Shown: positions 1 to 5,460 of the stretch, piece by piece
Layout of the letters: the number at the start of each line of letters is the position of its first letter
Position numbering within the stretch: position 1 is the stretch's first letter
Assembly: GCA_014380205.1 (NCBI GenBank)
Contig: JACMKH010000219.1
Coordinates: 1-5,460 of the forward strand
Source of the DNA: Sphingomonadaceae bacterium
GTDB taxonomy: Bacteria; Pseudomonadota; Alphaproteobacteria; Sphingomonadales; Sphingomonadaceae
Reading direction: 5' to 3'
DNA: 5,460 bases
Made by a program: the position numbers and the translations under genes
The notes under the pieces: generated by a model
Databases searched by the model: none
The model's input: the letters and a program-made list of their open reading frames with translations, nothing else
Told to the model about the DNA's origin: nothing

Positions 1-59
1 CGCGGCGATCGACGGCATCGCCCGCCCCGCCTATGCTCGGCTACGGGCGGCAATCGCGG
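1..59 (+). repeat. 59-bp perfect direct repeat, copy 1 (at window edge)
   Basis: Bases 1-59 match 526-584 at every position. The match stops at base 60 (g versus a at 585) and may continue upstream of the window. The offset is 525 bp, exactly 175 codons, so both copies encode AAIDGIARPAYARLRAAIA in the same frame. Copy 2 sits where DUF885 proteins normally carry a similar helix. Copy 1 lies just before the N-terminal part of the domain, where this exact sequence is not expected. Either an assembly artefact at a contig end or the trace of an in-frame tandem duplication would explain it. Confidence 0.95.
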
Positions 60-1606
60 GCCTCGGCTGCGCGCCGAGGAGCCGCGAGGCGCTCCAGGTC
101 GACGTCGTTCGCGCGACCCTGCGCAACGCGCTGCGATCGGCGGGTGTAGCGTACGGCACGATCAACCCGTTCGGCTTCGTCAACCACGCGCCCTATCTGG
201 TCAGCCAGATCAGCGGCCCGCACATCGACACGCCCGCGACGATGGCGGGCCAGCAATCGCTGCGCACCCCCGCCGCGATCGACGCGTGGATCGCGAAGCT
301 CGAGGGCTTCGGCGCGGGCTTCGACGGCGTGATCGACAAGGTCCGCGCCGACGAGGCGGCGGGATGCATTCCTCCGCGCGCGCTGCTCGAGAAGACGCTT
401 CCCGTGCTCGACGCCTTCATCGCGGGCCCCGTGCGCGAGCATCCGCTGATCGTCGCGCTCCACGCCGGCATGGCGGCGGCGGTGATCGACAGCGACGCGC
501 GTGAGCGCTTCGAGGCGCGCGCGATCGCGGCGATCGACGGCATCGCCCGCCCCGCCTATGCTCGGCTACGGGCGGCAATCGCGGATATGGTCCCGCGCGG
601 CCGCACCGAATCAGGCGTCTGGGCGCAGCCGCGCGGCGAGGAGGTTTACGCCGCCAATGTCCTCGCGCTCGGCGACAGCACGCTCACCCCCGACGAAATC
701 CACCAGCGCGGACTCGACGAGATCGAGCGGATCACCGCCGAGATGGGGACGCTGCTCGCGGGCCAGGAACTCATGCGCGGCAGCGTTGCCGAGCGCATGC
801 TTGCGCTGTCGGGCGACCCCGCGCAGCTCTTTCCCGACAGCGACGCGGGACGCCAAGAGTTGCTCGAATATGTCCGCTCGCTCGTCCGCGGGGCAGAGGG
901 TCGCTACGAGGAGTTCCTCCCCACCGCGATGATCCCGCCCCAGGCGATGCAGGTGCGCCGCGTCCCCGTCCCGACACAGGACAGCGCGCCGGGCGGCTTT
1001 TACGATTCGCCCTCGCTCGACGGGACGCGCCCCGGAACCTACTGGATCAACCTGCGCGACATGGCCGCCGTCGCGCGCTTCACGCTGCCGACTTTGAGCT
1101 ATCACGAGGGCGTTCCCGGCCACCACACCCAGAGCGCGATCGCGAGCGGGCTCGGCGAGGCGCCGCTGCTCATCCGCATCGCCAGCTTCAATGCCTATCA
1201 GGAAGGCTGGGCGCTCTATTCGGAGCGGCTAATGGCCGAGCTCGGCGCCTATGCCGACGATCCCTACGGCGATTTGGGGCGGCTCCAGGACGAGCTGTTC
1301 CGCGCGATTCGCCTAGTCGTCGACACGGGGCTCCACCACAAGCGCTGGACGCGCGAGCAGGCGATCGCCTTCATGCGCTCGGCCTCGGGCAATCCCGAGA
1401 GCAGCGTCGTCGCCGAGATCGAGCGCTACATGGCGTGGCCGGGCCAGGCCCTCGGCTACAAGCTCGGCCAGCTCCGCCTGCTCGCAATGCGCGATACCGC
1501 GCGCGAGCGCGCCGGAGCGGGCTTCGACATCCGCGATTTTCATGCCGCCGTGCTCGGCGAAGGCGCGATGCCGCTCGCCATGATCGAGCAGCGGCCGCAG
1601 GCCTGA
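2..1606 (+). CDS. DUF885 family predicted zinc metallopeptidase, 5' partial
   Basis: This is a DUF885-family protein, a predicted zinc-dependent peptidase of unknown substrate; many relatives are exported. The frame is open from the first codon (nt 2) to the TGA at 1604-1606, giving 534 codons. Family members are usually about 580-610 residues, so some 50-70 N-terminal residues, including any signal peptide, are missing. Numbering from nt 2, the marks are YGTINPFGFVNHAPYLVSQ (around 58-76), YWIN (347-350), the metal-binding motif HEGVPGHH (368-375), EGWALYSERL (401-410, whose Glu is the likely third ligand) and WPGQALGYKLGQL (479-491). The ATG at 242 is codon 81 and is internal: family-typical sequence continues upstream of it without a break. 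Residues 1-19 duplicate residues 176-194 exactly, also at the DNA level, so the extreme 5' end may not be authentic. The gene converges on ppk. Family assignment is confident; peptidase activity is inferred from the motif. Confidence 0.93.
   Translation, partial: AAIDGIARPAYARLRAAIAGLGCAPRSREALQVDVVRATLRNALRSAGVAYGTINPFGFVNHAPYLVSQISGPHIDTPATMAGQQSLRTPAAIDAWIAKLEGFGAGFDGVIDKVRADEAAGCIPPRALLEKTLPVLDAFIAGPVREHPLIVALHAGMAAAVIDSDARERFEARAIAAIDGIARPAYARLRAAIADMVPRGRTESGVWAQPRGEEVYAANVLALGDSTLTPDEIHQRGLDEIERITAEMGTLLAGQELMRGSVAERMLALSGDPAQLFPDSDAGRQELLEYVRSLVRGAEGRYEEFLPTAMIPPQAMQVRRVPVPTQDSAPGGFYDSPSLDGTRPGTYWINLRDMAAVARFTLPTLSYHEGVPGHHTQSAIASGLGEAPLLIRIASFNAYQEGWALYSERLMAELGAYADDPYGDLGRLQDELFRAIRLVVDTGLHHKRWTREQAIAFMRSASGNPESSVVAEIERYMAWPGQALGYKLGQLRLLAMRDTARERAGAGFDIRDFHAAVLGEGAMPLAMIEQRPQA
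526..584 (+). repeat. 59-bp perfect direct repeat, copy 2 (inside DUF885 gene)
   Basis: This is the second, probably native, copy of the sequence at 1-59. It encodes residues 176-194 of the partial DUF885 product and is followed by ADMVPRGRTESGVW, which fits the family context (a helix leading to the segment before the TPDEIHQRGLDEIERI region). No other copy of this length was noticed in the window. Confidence 0.95.
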
Positions 1607-1615
1607 AACGGAAGC

Positions 1616-1643
1616 GGGCGGCCCCGCCCTCGCGCGGCCGCCC
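1616..1643 (+). terminator. GC-rich hairpin after the DUF885 gene
   Basis: A perfect 8-bp stem (GGGCGGCC at 1616-1623 pairing with GGCCGCCC at 1636-1643) with a 12-nt loop begins 9 nt after the DUF885 stop. No T-run follows, so it is not a classical intrinsic terminator. It could stabilise the 3' end or act with Rho. The position supports a termination role; the sequence alone does not prove it. Confidence 0.35.
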
Positions 1644-1656
1644 ACTCGAAACGGCG

Positions 1657-1674
1657 CGCCTTCCGGGGAAGGCG
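1657..1674. terminator. Second hairpin in the convergent gap, possibly bidirectional
   Basis: A 7-bp perfect stem (CGCCTTC at 1657-1663 pairing with GAAGGCG at 1668-1674) closes a 4-nt loop. It lies between the convergent DUF885 and ppk genes, 50 nt after the DUF885 stop and about 115 nt after the ppk stop. Neither strand has a T-tract next to it. It may help end transcription from either side, but evidence is limited to the structure and the convergent setting. Confidence 0.3.
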
Positions 1675-1774
1675 GACCGCTGGCGGGCGTCGGCGGATCG
1701 GCGACCCGACTCGGCCCGTGTGGACAGCTTATGCGCCGACCTTGCCTGCCAAGCGATTGCGAAACGGGGTTAAC

Positions 1775-1789
1775 GCGCGAATTTCGCGC
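1775..1789 (-). terminator. Short inverted repeat at the ppk stop codon
   Basis: GCGCGA (1775-1780) and TCGCGC (1784-1789) form a 6-bp stem with a 3-nt loop, and the last stem base is the final base of the ppk TAG stop. No U-rich tail follows on the minus strand. It may be a weak 3'-end structure for the ppk transcript, but a short palindrome of G and C can occur by chance in DNA this GC-rich. The rest of the 1607-1788 gap shows no gene. Confidence 0.2.
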
Positions 1790-3954
1790 TACCGCCGCTT
1801 AACGCTGAGCTTGGGCACCTGATCCTCGTCGCTGAGCGCCGCGCCGCGGCCCGAGAGCGAGGGATTGGTCATGAAATAGCGGTGGAGATTGAACGGCGGC
1901 CCGTCAGGCTCGATCCGCGTGTAGCCGCCGTCGGGATTGAGCCGCCAGCTCTGCTCGTTGTCGATAATGTTGGCGACCATCACCTGCTCGAGGATCTGCG
2001 CGTGGACCGTCGGGTTCTCGATCGGCAGCATATATTCGACGCGGCGGTCGAAGTTGCGCGGCATCCAGTCGGCCGAACTGATCAGCACGCGCGCCTTGGG
2101 ATTGGGCAAGGCCGCGCCGTTGCCGAAGCACGCGATGCGGCTGTGCTCGAGGAAGCGACCGACCACCGATTTGACGCGGATGTTCGACGAAAGCCCGGGC
2201 ACGCCGGGCTTGAGACAGCAGATGCCGCGCACGACGAGCTCGATCGGGACGCCCGCCTCGCTCGCCTCGTAGAGCTTGTCAATCAGCTTGGGGTCGACCA
2301 CCGAATTCATCTTGGCCCAGATTCCCGCCTGCTTGCCCTTGGCGACATTGGCGATCTCAGCCTCGATCAGCGCGATCAGATCGTTGCGCATTGAGCGCGG
2401 CGACATGCTGACCAGCTCCATGTTCTGCGGCTGGACGTAGCCGGTGATGTAGTTGAACAGCTGCGCCGCGTCGCGGCCCGCGCGCGGATCGGCGGTGAAG
2501 AAGCTGATATCGGTATAGATGCGCGCGGTGACGGGGTGATAGTTGCCCGTGCCGAAGTGGCAGTAGGTGCGGAATCCCGCGCCCTCGCGCCGCACGACCA
2601 TCGTCACCTTGGCGTGGGTCTTCCACTCGATGAAGCCGTAGACCACCTGGACGCCCGCGCGCTCGAGCGCGTTGGCCCAGAGCAGGTTCTGCTCTTCGTC
2701 GAAGCGCGCCTTCAATTCGACGATCGCGGTGACCGACTTGCCCGCCTCGGCGGCGTCGATCAGCGCGCGGATGATCGCCGACTGCTTGCCCGCGCGATAG
2801 AGCGTCTGCTTGATCGCGACGACATCGGGATCCTCGGCCGCCTGCTTGAGCAGCGCGATGACGACGTCGAAGCTCTCGTAGGGGTGGTGGACGACGATGT
2901 CCTTGGCCCGAATGGCCGCGAAACAGTCGCCGCCATGCTCGCGGATGCGCTCGGGAAAGCGCGGGCTGAACGGCGGGAATTTGAGGTCGGGCCGGTCCTC
3001 CTCGACCAGCGCCTCGAGATCGGCGACGCCGAGAAAGCCGCTGCTCTCGGCGACGATCGCGTCGTCGGCACCCATCTCGCGGCGGATCAGATTCTCGAGC
3101 TCGTCGGGAATGTCGGCCTCGAGCTTGAGGCGAATCACCCGGCCCCGCCGCCGCCGCTTGATCGCGCTGCGGAAGTAGCGGACGAGGTCCTCGGCCTCCT
3201 CCTCGACCTCGATGTCGCTGTCGCGGATGATGCGGAAGGCGCCCTGCCCCATCACCTCGTATCCGGGGAAGAGCAGGTCGGTGAAGCGCCGGATGATCGT
3301 CTCGATCGCGATATAGCGCGCGATCGCCCCCGGAATGCGGACGAAGCGCGGTAGCGTCGTCGGCAGCATCAGCAGTTCGCGGATCGGCTCGTCGTCGTCG
3401 AGCCGCTTGAGGTCGAAGATCAGGCTGAACCCCTTGTTCGGAATGAAGGGGAAGGGATGCGCGGGGTCGAGCGCCTGCGGGGTCAGCACCGGAAAGATAT
3501 GCTCGCGGAAATGCGCGCGCAGCCACGCGTCGATCTCGCCGTCGATGTCGCGGTTGGTCAACACGTGAATCTCGGCGCGGCCGAGCTGGGCGCAAAGCTC
3601 GGTCCAGGCGCGCTGCTGCTCCTCCATCAGCGAATTGACGCGCTCGCCGATCGCGGTGAGCTGCTGGCTCGGGGTCAGCCCATCGGCCGAGCGCATCTCG
3701 ACGCCCTGGAGCTGCTGCCCCTTGAGCCCCGCGACGCGCACCATGAAGAATTCGTCGAGGTTGTTGCCCGAGATCGACAGGAAGCGAAGCCGCTCGAGAA
3801 GCGGATGCGCGGGGTTGCGCGCCTCCTCGAGCACGCGCTCGTTGAACGCGAGCCATGAAAGCTCGCGATTGAAATAGCGGTTCTCCGATCCCGGCGCGGG
3901 CTCGCTCTCGCGCGCGAAATCGGCGGTGATGTGCTCGGGGTTGTATTCGTCCAT
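1789..3954 (-). CDS. ppk: Polyphosphate kinase 1
   Basis: PPK1 reversibly transfers the ATP gamma-phosphate to growing inorganic polyphosphate. The 721-residue product is full length (E. coli 688). The N-terminal domain carries [20 protein letters not shown] (26-45) and [11 protein letters not shown] (64-74); a head domain and two phospholipase-D-like catalytic domains follow. Known E. coli active-site residues map with a constant offset of 12: R375 to R387 (LYRAG), R405 to R417 (KARFDE), autophosphorylated H435 to H447 (KTHAK), H454 to H466 (HFGTGNYH), Y468 to Y480, R564 to R576 and H592 to H604 (FLEHSR). All are present, so the enzyme should be active. The KRRRRGR stretch (266-272) is basic. 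The ATG at 3952-3954 is chosen because family homology begins soon after it; no clear Shine-Dalgarno is visible. The glycosylase gene ends 11 bp upstream, suggesting co-transcription and possible translational coupling. No ppx follows directly; the next gene converges. Confidence 0.98.
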   Translation of the reverse strand: MDEYNPEHITADFARESEPAPGSENRYFNRELSWLAFNERVLEEARNPAHPLLERLRFLSISGNNLDEFFMVRVAGLKGQQLQGVEMRSADGLTPSQQLTAIGERVNSLMEEQQRAWTELCAQLGRAEIHVLTNRDIDGEIDAWLRAHFREHIFPVLTPQALDPAHPFPFIPNKGFSLIFDLKRLDDDEPIRELLMLPTTLPRFVRIPGAIARYIAIETIIRRFTDLLFPGYEVMGQGAFRIIRDSDIEVEEEAEDLVRYFRSAIKRRRRGRVIRLKLEADIPDELENLIRREMGADDAIVAESSGFLGVADLEALVEEDRPDLKFPPFSPRFPERIREHGGDCFAAIRAKDIVVHHPYESFDVVIALLKQAAEDPDVVAIKQTLYRAGKQSAIIRALIDAAEAGKSVTAIVELKARFDEEQNLLWANALERAGVQVVYGFIEWKTHAKVTMVVRREGAGFRTYCHFGTGNYHPVTARIYTDISFFTADPRAGRDAAQLFNYITGYVQPQNMELVSMSPRSMRNDLIALIEAEIANVAKGKQAGIWAKMNSVVDPKLIDKLYEASEAGVPIELVVRGICCLKPGVPGLSSNIRVKSVVGRFLEHSRIACFGNGAALPNPKARVLISSADWMPRNFDRRVEYMLPIENPTVHAQILEQVMVANIIDNEQSWRLNPDGGYTRIEPDGPPFNLHRYFMTNPSLSGRGAALSDEDQVPKLSVKRR

Positions 3955-3965
3955 CGCGGGCGGGC

Positions 3966-4643
3966 TTAGCGCATTTCGTGTGAAGGGTCGATTACACTGC
4001 CGTGCCGCGCGATCGCCCGCGCGAACACCGATTCGAACATTGCGTTGGTGAGCCGCCCGGTGTTCTGATTGTAGCGCGAGCAGTGATAGCTGTCGATCAG
4101 GAGCGGGCCGCCGGGGATGCGGTGCTCGGCCTCGTGCGCGAACTTGTGGCGGCCGGGAATGAGCCCGTAAGCGCGCAATGCGGAGCCATGCGCGATCGCG
4201 CCGAGCGCGATGATCGTGGTGAGCCTGGGCAGCGCCGCGAGCGCGGGGATGAGGAAGCTGCGGCAGGTCGCGATCTCGGCGGGAGTCGGCTTGTTTTGCG
4301 GCGGCAGGCAGCGCACGGAGTTGATGATGATCGCGCCCCTGAGGCGCAGCCCGTCATCGGGGCGCTCGGCGTAGACTCCCTCGGCGAGCCCGAACCTGCT
4401 GAGCGTCGCATAGAGCAGCCAGCCCGCGTGATCGCCGGTGAACGGCCGCCCCGTGCGGTTCGCGCCGTGCATGCCGGGCGCGAGGCCGACGATCGCGAGC
4501 CACGCCTCGGGATCGCCGAAGCTCGGCACAGGCGCGTTGAACCAGTCGGGGTATGTGGCGCGCAAATCTTCGCGCAACGCAGCCAGCCGTGGGCAGCGCG
4601 GGCAATCGCGCGGAGGTTCGGACGGATCGGGAGTAAGGCTCAT
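3966..4643 (-). CDS. Uracil-DNA glycosylase, family 5 (UdgB type)
   Basis: This 225-residue enzyme should remove uracil, and probably other deaminated bases, from DNA to start base-excision repair. Family-5 hallmarks are visible: [19 protein letters not shown] (53-71), [14 protein letters not shown] (107-120) and [14 protein letters not shown] (186-199, with the motif His at 187). Four cysteines, C14-x2-C17 and C112-x14-C127, have the spacing of the [4Fe-4S] ligands of UDG families 4 and 5. C188, in the active-site motif, is an extra cysteine. The frame is open further upstream to an ATG at 4796, but those 51 residues are Arg/Ser-rich, unlike the family, and overlap another gene, so [17 protein letters not shown] with ATG at 4641-4643 is preferred. 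No strong Shine-Dalgarno is seen. It sits 55 bp after the small upstream gene and 11 bp before ppk, all on the same strand. Family assignment is strong; exact substrate range is inferred. Confidence 0.95.
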   Translation of the reverse strand: MSLTPDPSEPPRDCPRCPRLAALREDLRATYPDWFNAPVPSFGDPEAWLAIVGLAPGMHGANRTGRPFTGDHAGWLLYATLSRFGLAEGVYAERPDDGLRLRGAIIINSVRCLPPQNKPTPAEIATCRSFLIPALAALPRLTTIIALGAIAHGSALRAYGLIPGRHKFAHEAEHRIPGGPLLIDSYHCSRYNQNTGRLTNAMFESVFARAIARHGSVIDPSHEMR

Positions 4644-4698
4644 CGCGCGCCGATAGGTGGGCGAGGCTCGGTCGGACAAGCGATGCGGCGCGGCGCGC

Positions 4699-4869
4699 CT
4701 ATTGGAACAGCAGGAACTCGTCGTCCTCGCGCGAATATTCCTCCGAGAGACGCGAAAATCGTTGAGCAAGATCCTGATGGATCGCGCGGCCCTCATCGGT
4801 CACCGATCGCAACGCGGCCTGCGCCTCTGCGGCAGCGCGGCGCGCATAAAATTTGTGATTCGCTTCCAC
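4699..4869 (-). CDS. Small hypothetical helical protein, GTG start
   Basis: A 56-residue frame runs from GTG at 4869-4867 to TAG at 4701-4699. It begins VEANHKFYARRAAAEAQAAL and ends with an acidic, hydrophobic tail EDDEFLLFQ. The sequence lacks Cys and Pro, and is predicted by eye to be mostly alpha-helical. There is no signal peptide or membrane segment. A GAGGGGG-type Shine-Dalgarno (4879-4885) lies 9 nt before the GTG, and an in-frame TGA a short way upstream limits any extension. The amino-acid composition is balanced and protein-like, unlike the Arg/Ala-rich shadow frames on the other strand. It fills the otherwise empty stretch between the divergent promoter region and the glycosylase gene, and is probably the first gene of that operon. 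I do not recognise a function. The FYxRR...A...HxxLAxxxxxL layout recalls small uncharacterised sphingomonad proteins, but this is memory, not a search. Confidence 0.68.
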   Translation of the reverse strand: MEANHKFYARRAAAEAQAALRSVTDEGRAIHQDLAQRFSRLSEEYSREDDEFLLFQ

Positions 4870-4878
4870 CCTCGGCGA

Positions 4879-4885
4879 CCCCCTC
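4879..4885 (-). promoter_or_regulatory. Ribosome binding site supporting the GTG start of the small gene
   Basis: Read on the minus strand this is GAGGGGG, 9 nt before the GTG at 4869-4867. It is the main support for GTG as the start, because no in-frame ATG exists in the frame. Confidence 0.45.
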
Positions 4886-4899
4886 GCGCCCAGGGATTT

Positions 4900-4920
4900 G
4901 TATCACAGATTTATCCACAG
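4900..4920 (-). promoter_or_regulatory. CTGTG direct repeat, Pho-box-like operator candidate
   Basis: On the minus strand CTGTGGATA (4920-4912) is followed by CTGTGATAC (4908-4900), a tandem repeat with a 12-bp period and an AT-rich spacer. The known PHO box has CTGTCAT repeats with an 11-bp period. Here the C is replaced by G in both repeats and one extra base is present, so this is at best a degenerate match. It overlaps the predicted -10 of the operon that ends in ppk, where phosphate control would make sense. The left half also coincides with a DnaA-box sequence. Confidence 0.3.
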
Positions 4921-4938
4921 GCTAGTCCTTTTTGTTAC
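4910..4938 (-). promoter_or_regulatory. Candidate sigma-70-type promoter for the small gene-udg-ppk unit
   Basis: On the minus strand a -35-like GTAACA (4938-4933; 4 of 6 matches to TTGACA) is separated by 17 nt from a -10-like GATAAA (4915-4910; 4 of 6 to TATAAT). Transcription would start near 4903, about 34 nt before the GTG. This is the most AT-rich part of the 125-bp divergent gap. No comparably convincing promoter for folK was found on the plus strand. Confidence 0.4.
4911..4919 (+). promoter_or_regulatory. Perfect DnaA box (TTATCCACA)
   Basis: TTATCCACA is identical to the high-affinity E. coli DnaA box. It is AT-rich within very GC-rich surroundings and lies between the divergent folK and small-gene/udg/ppk units, overlapping the predicted -10 of the latter. 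No cluster of further good boxes is visible nearby, so it looks like a single regulatory or titration site rather than a replication origin. A 9-mer can also occur by chance. Confidence 0.45.
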
Positions 4939-4983
4939 GCACACGACACGTCCGGGGATTGGCGCGAAGCCTCGCGGCGCGGT

Positions 4984-4989
4984 AGGCGG
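4984..4989 (+). promoter_or_regulatory. Ribosome binding site of folK
   Basis: AGGCGG lies 5 nt before the ATG at 4995 and 14 nt before the second in-frame ATG at 5004. The spacing favours the first ATG as the start. Confidence 0.5.
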
Positions 4990-4994
4990 ACGCC

Positions 4995-5460
4995 ATGGCG
5001 GTCATGCACTATGCGCTAAGCCTCGGATCCAATTCCGGCAGGCCGAAAGCCCGTGTTTCAAAAGCGATTGCGGCGCTTGCTGAGAGCGGATGCGAAGTCC
5101 TCGCGCTGAGCCGGTTGATTGAAACCCGACCGCTCGGGCCGGCCGCGCGCAATTATGTCAACGCCGCGGCGATCGTCGCGACCAGCCTTGCTCCCCGACC
5201 CTTGCTTAGGGCAATCAAGCGAATCGAGTCGTGCCTCGGCCGTCGGCCGGGCCGGCGCTGGGGCGACCGCCCGATCGACATCGACATCATCCTCTGGTCC
5301 GAAGGCGCCTGGGCCGATCGCGCGCTGACGATACCGCATCGCCGCTTCCGCGAGCGCAGCTTCGTTCTCGGCCCGCTGCTCGAGATCGCGCCGGGCTGGC
5401 GCGACCCAGTCACGGGTCTCTCGATCCGCCAGCTCACCGCGCGCCTCGCCCGGCCGCGCC
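4995..5460 (+). CDS. folK: 2-amino-4-hydroxy-6-hydroxymethyldihydropteridine diphosphokinase (HPPK), 3' partial
   Basis: HPPK transfers pyrophosphate from ATP to 6-hydroxymethyl-7,8-dihydropterin, the step before dihydropteroate synthase in folate synthesis; it is cytoplasmic. The first 155 codons are present and no stop is reached; E. coli HPPK has 159 residues, so only the very end is missing. The sequence starts MAVMHYALSLGSNSG, with the family's LGSN motif at 10-13. The catalytic block RRWGDRPIDIDIILW (87-101) includes W89, R92 and the two Mg-binding aspartates D95 and D97, and IPHRRFRERSFVLGPLLEIAP (113-133) includes H115, R121 and F123. These happen to carry the same numbers as in E. 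coli. ATG 4995 is preferred for its Shine-Dalgarno; ATG 5004 is the alternative. The gene is divergent from the small gene-udg-ppk unit, with 125 bp between the start codons. In many Alphaproteobacteria folK is followed by rpoZ and rsh. Confidence 0.97.
   Translation, partial: MAVMHYALSLGSNSGRPKARVSKAIAALAESGCEVLALSRLIETRPLGPAARNYVNAAAIVATSLAPRPLLRAIKRIESCLGRRPGRRWGDRPIDIDIILWSEGAWADRALTIPHRRFRERSFVLGPLLEIAPGWRDPVTGLSIRQLTARLARPR

Noticed and set aside
242..1606. DUF885 gene starting at the ATG at 242 as a complete 454-residue protein
   Set aside because: The same frame is open to the window start and the 80 codons before it contain family-typical sequence (NPFGFVNHAPYLVSQ), so the ATG is internal and the gene is 5' partial.
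1435..1773. 112-residue plus-strand frame running from the DUF885 end into the convergent gap
   Set aside because: It overlaps the DUF885 3' end in another frame, is dominated by Arg, Ala and Pro, and has no Shine-Dalgarno or motif.
2536..3354. 272-residue plus-strand frame antisense to ppk
   Set aside because: It mirrors ppk codons, has no recognisable family motif, and its composition (Asp/Leu/Val/Arg-rich) is typical of antisense frames in GC-rich genes.
2357..3856. 499-residue open frame on the minus strand inside ppk
   Set aside because: It is a +1/+2 shadow of ppk, very rich in Arg, Ala and Gly, as expected from shifted reading of high-GC DNA; ppk itself is unmistakable.
3966..4796. 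Longer glycosylase with a start at 4796
   Set aside because: The extra 51 residues are Arg/Ser-rich, lack family similarity and overlap the small upstream gene in another frame; the [14 protein letters not shown] start fits the family.
4900..4920. Replication origin suggested by the DnaA box
   Set aside because: Only one good box is present, with no box cluster, no extended AT-rich unwinding region and no origin-associated genes in view.
4002..4925. 307-residue plus-strand frame antisense to the glycosylase and the small gene
   Set aside because: It covers a well-supported uracil-DNA glycosylase, is Arg/Ala/Gly-rich with no domain signature, and runs through the promoter region.
5058..5437. 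Minus-strand frames of 93-94 residues antisense to folK
   Set aside because: They are shadows of folK, whose catalytic residues (W89, R92, D95, D97, H115) are all present in the sense frame.

Overview
The window is high-GC, tightly packed bacterial chromosome. The protein style (PPK ending in a [18 protein letters not shown] tail, a DUF885 metallopeptidase, a family-5 uracil-DNA glycosylase, FolK) suggests an alphaproteobacterium, most likely Sphingomonadales. This placement comes from recalled family features, not from a search. I see no mobile element, CRISPR array, tRNA or rRNA.

Layout, left to right. (1) Positions 2-1606, plus strand: the C-terminal 534 codons of a DUF885 predicted zinc metallopeptidase whose N-terminus lies outside the window. 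Its first 59 bases are an exact, in-frame copy of bases 526-584, the strongest anomaly here. (2) Positions 1607-1788: a convergent gap holding GC-rich hairpins but no gene. (3) Positions 1789-4869, minus strand: a probable three-gene unit read right to left, made of a 56-residue unknown protein with a GTG start (4869-4699), a family-5 (UdgB-type) uracil-DNA glycosylase (4643-3966) and polyphosphate kinase ppk1 (3954-1789). The glycosylase and ppk are only 11 bp apart. (4) Positions 4870-4994: a divergent intergenic region with a perfect DnaA-box sequence, a CTGTG direct repeat and a plausible promoter for the minus-strand unit. (5) Positions 4995-5460, plus strand: folK (HPPK), nearly complete but cut by the window end.

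Functionally these are mostly housekeeping genes: folate synthesis on one side, and base-excision repair plus polyphosphate synthesis on the other. The points of interest are the 59-bp repeat, the small helical protein at the head of the operon, the DnaA-box/Pho-box-like promoter element, and a ppk with no ppx directly after it. I do not see convincing evidence for a wholly new multi-gene system.
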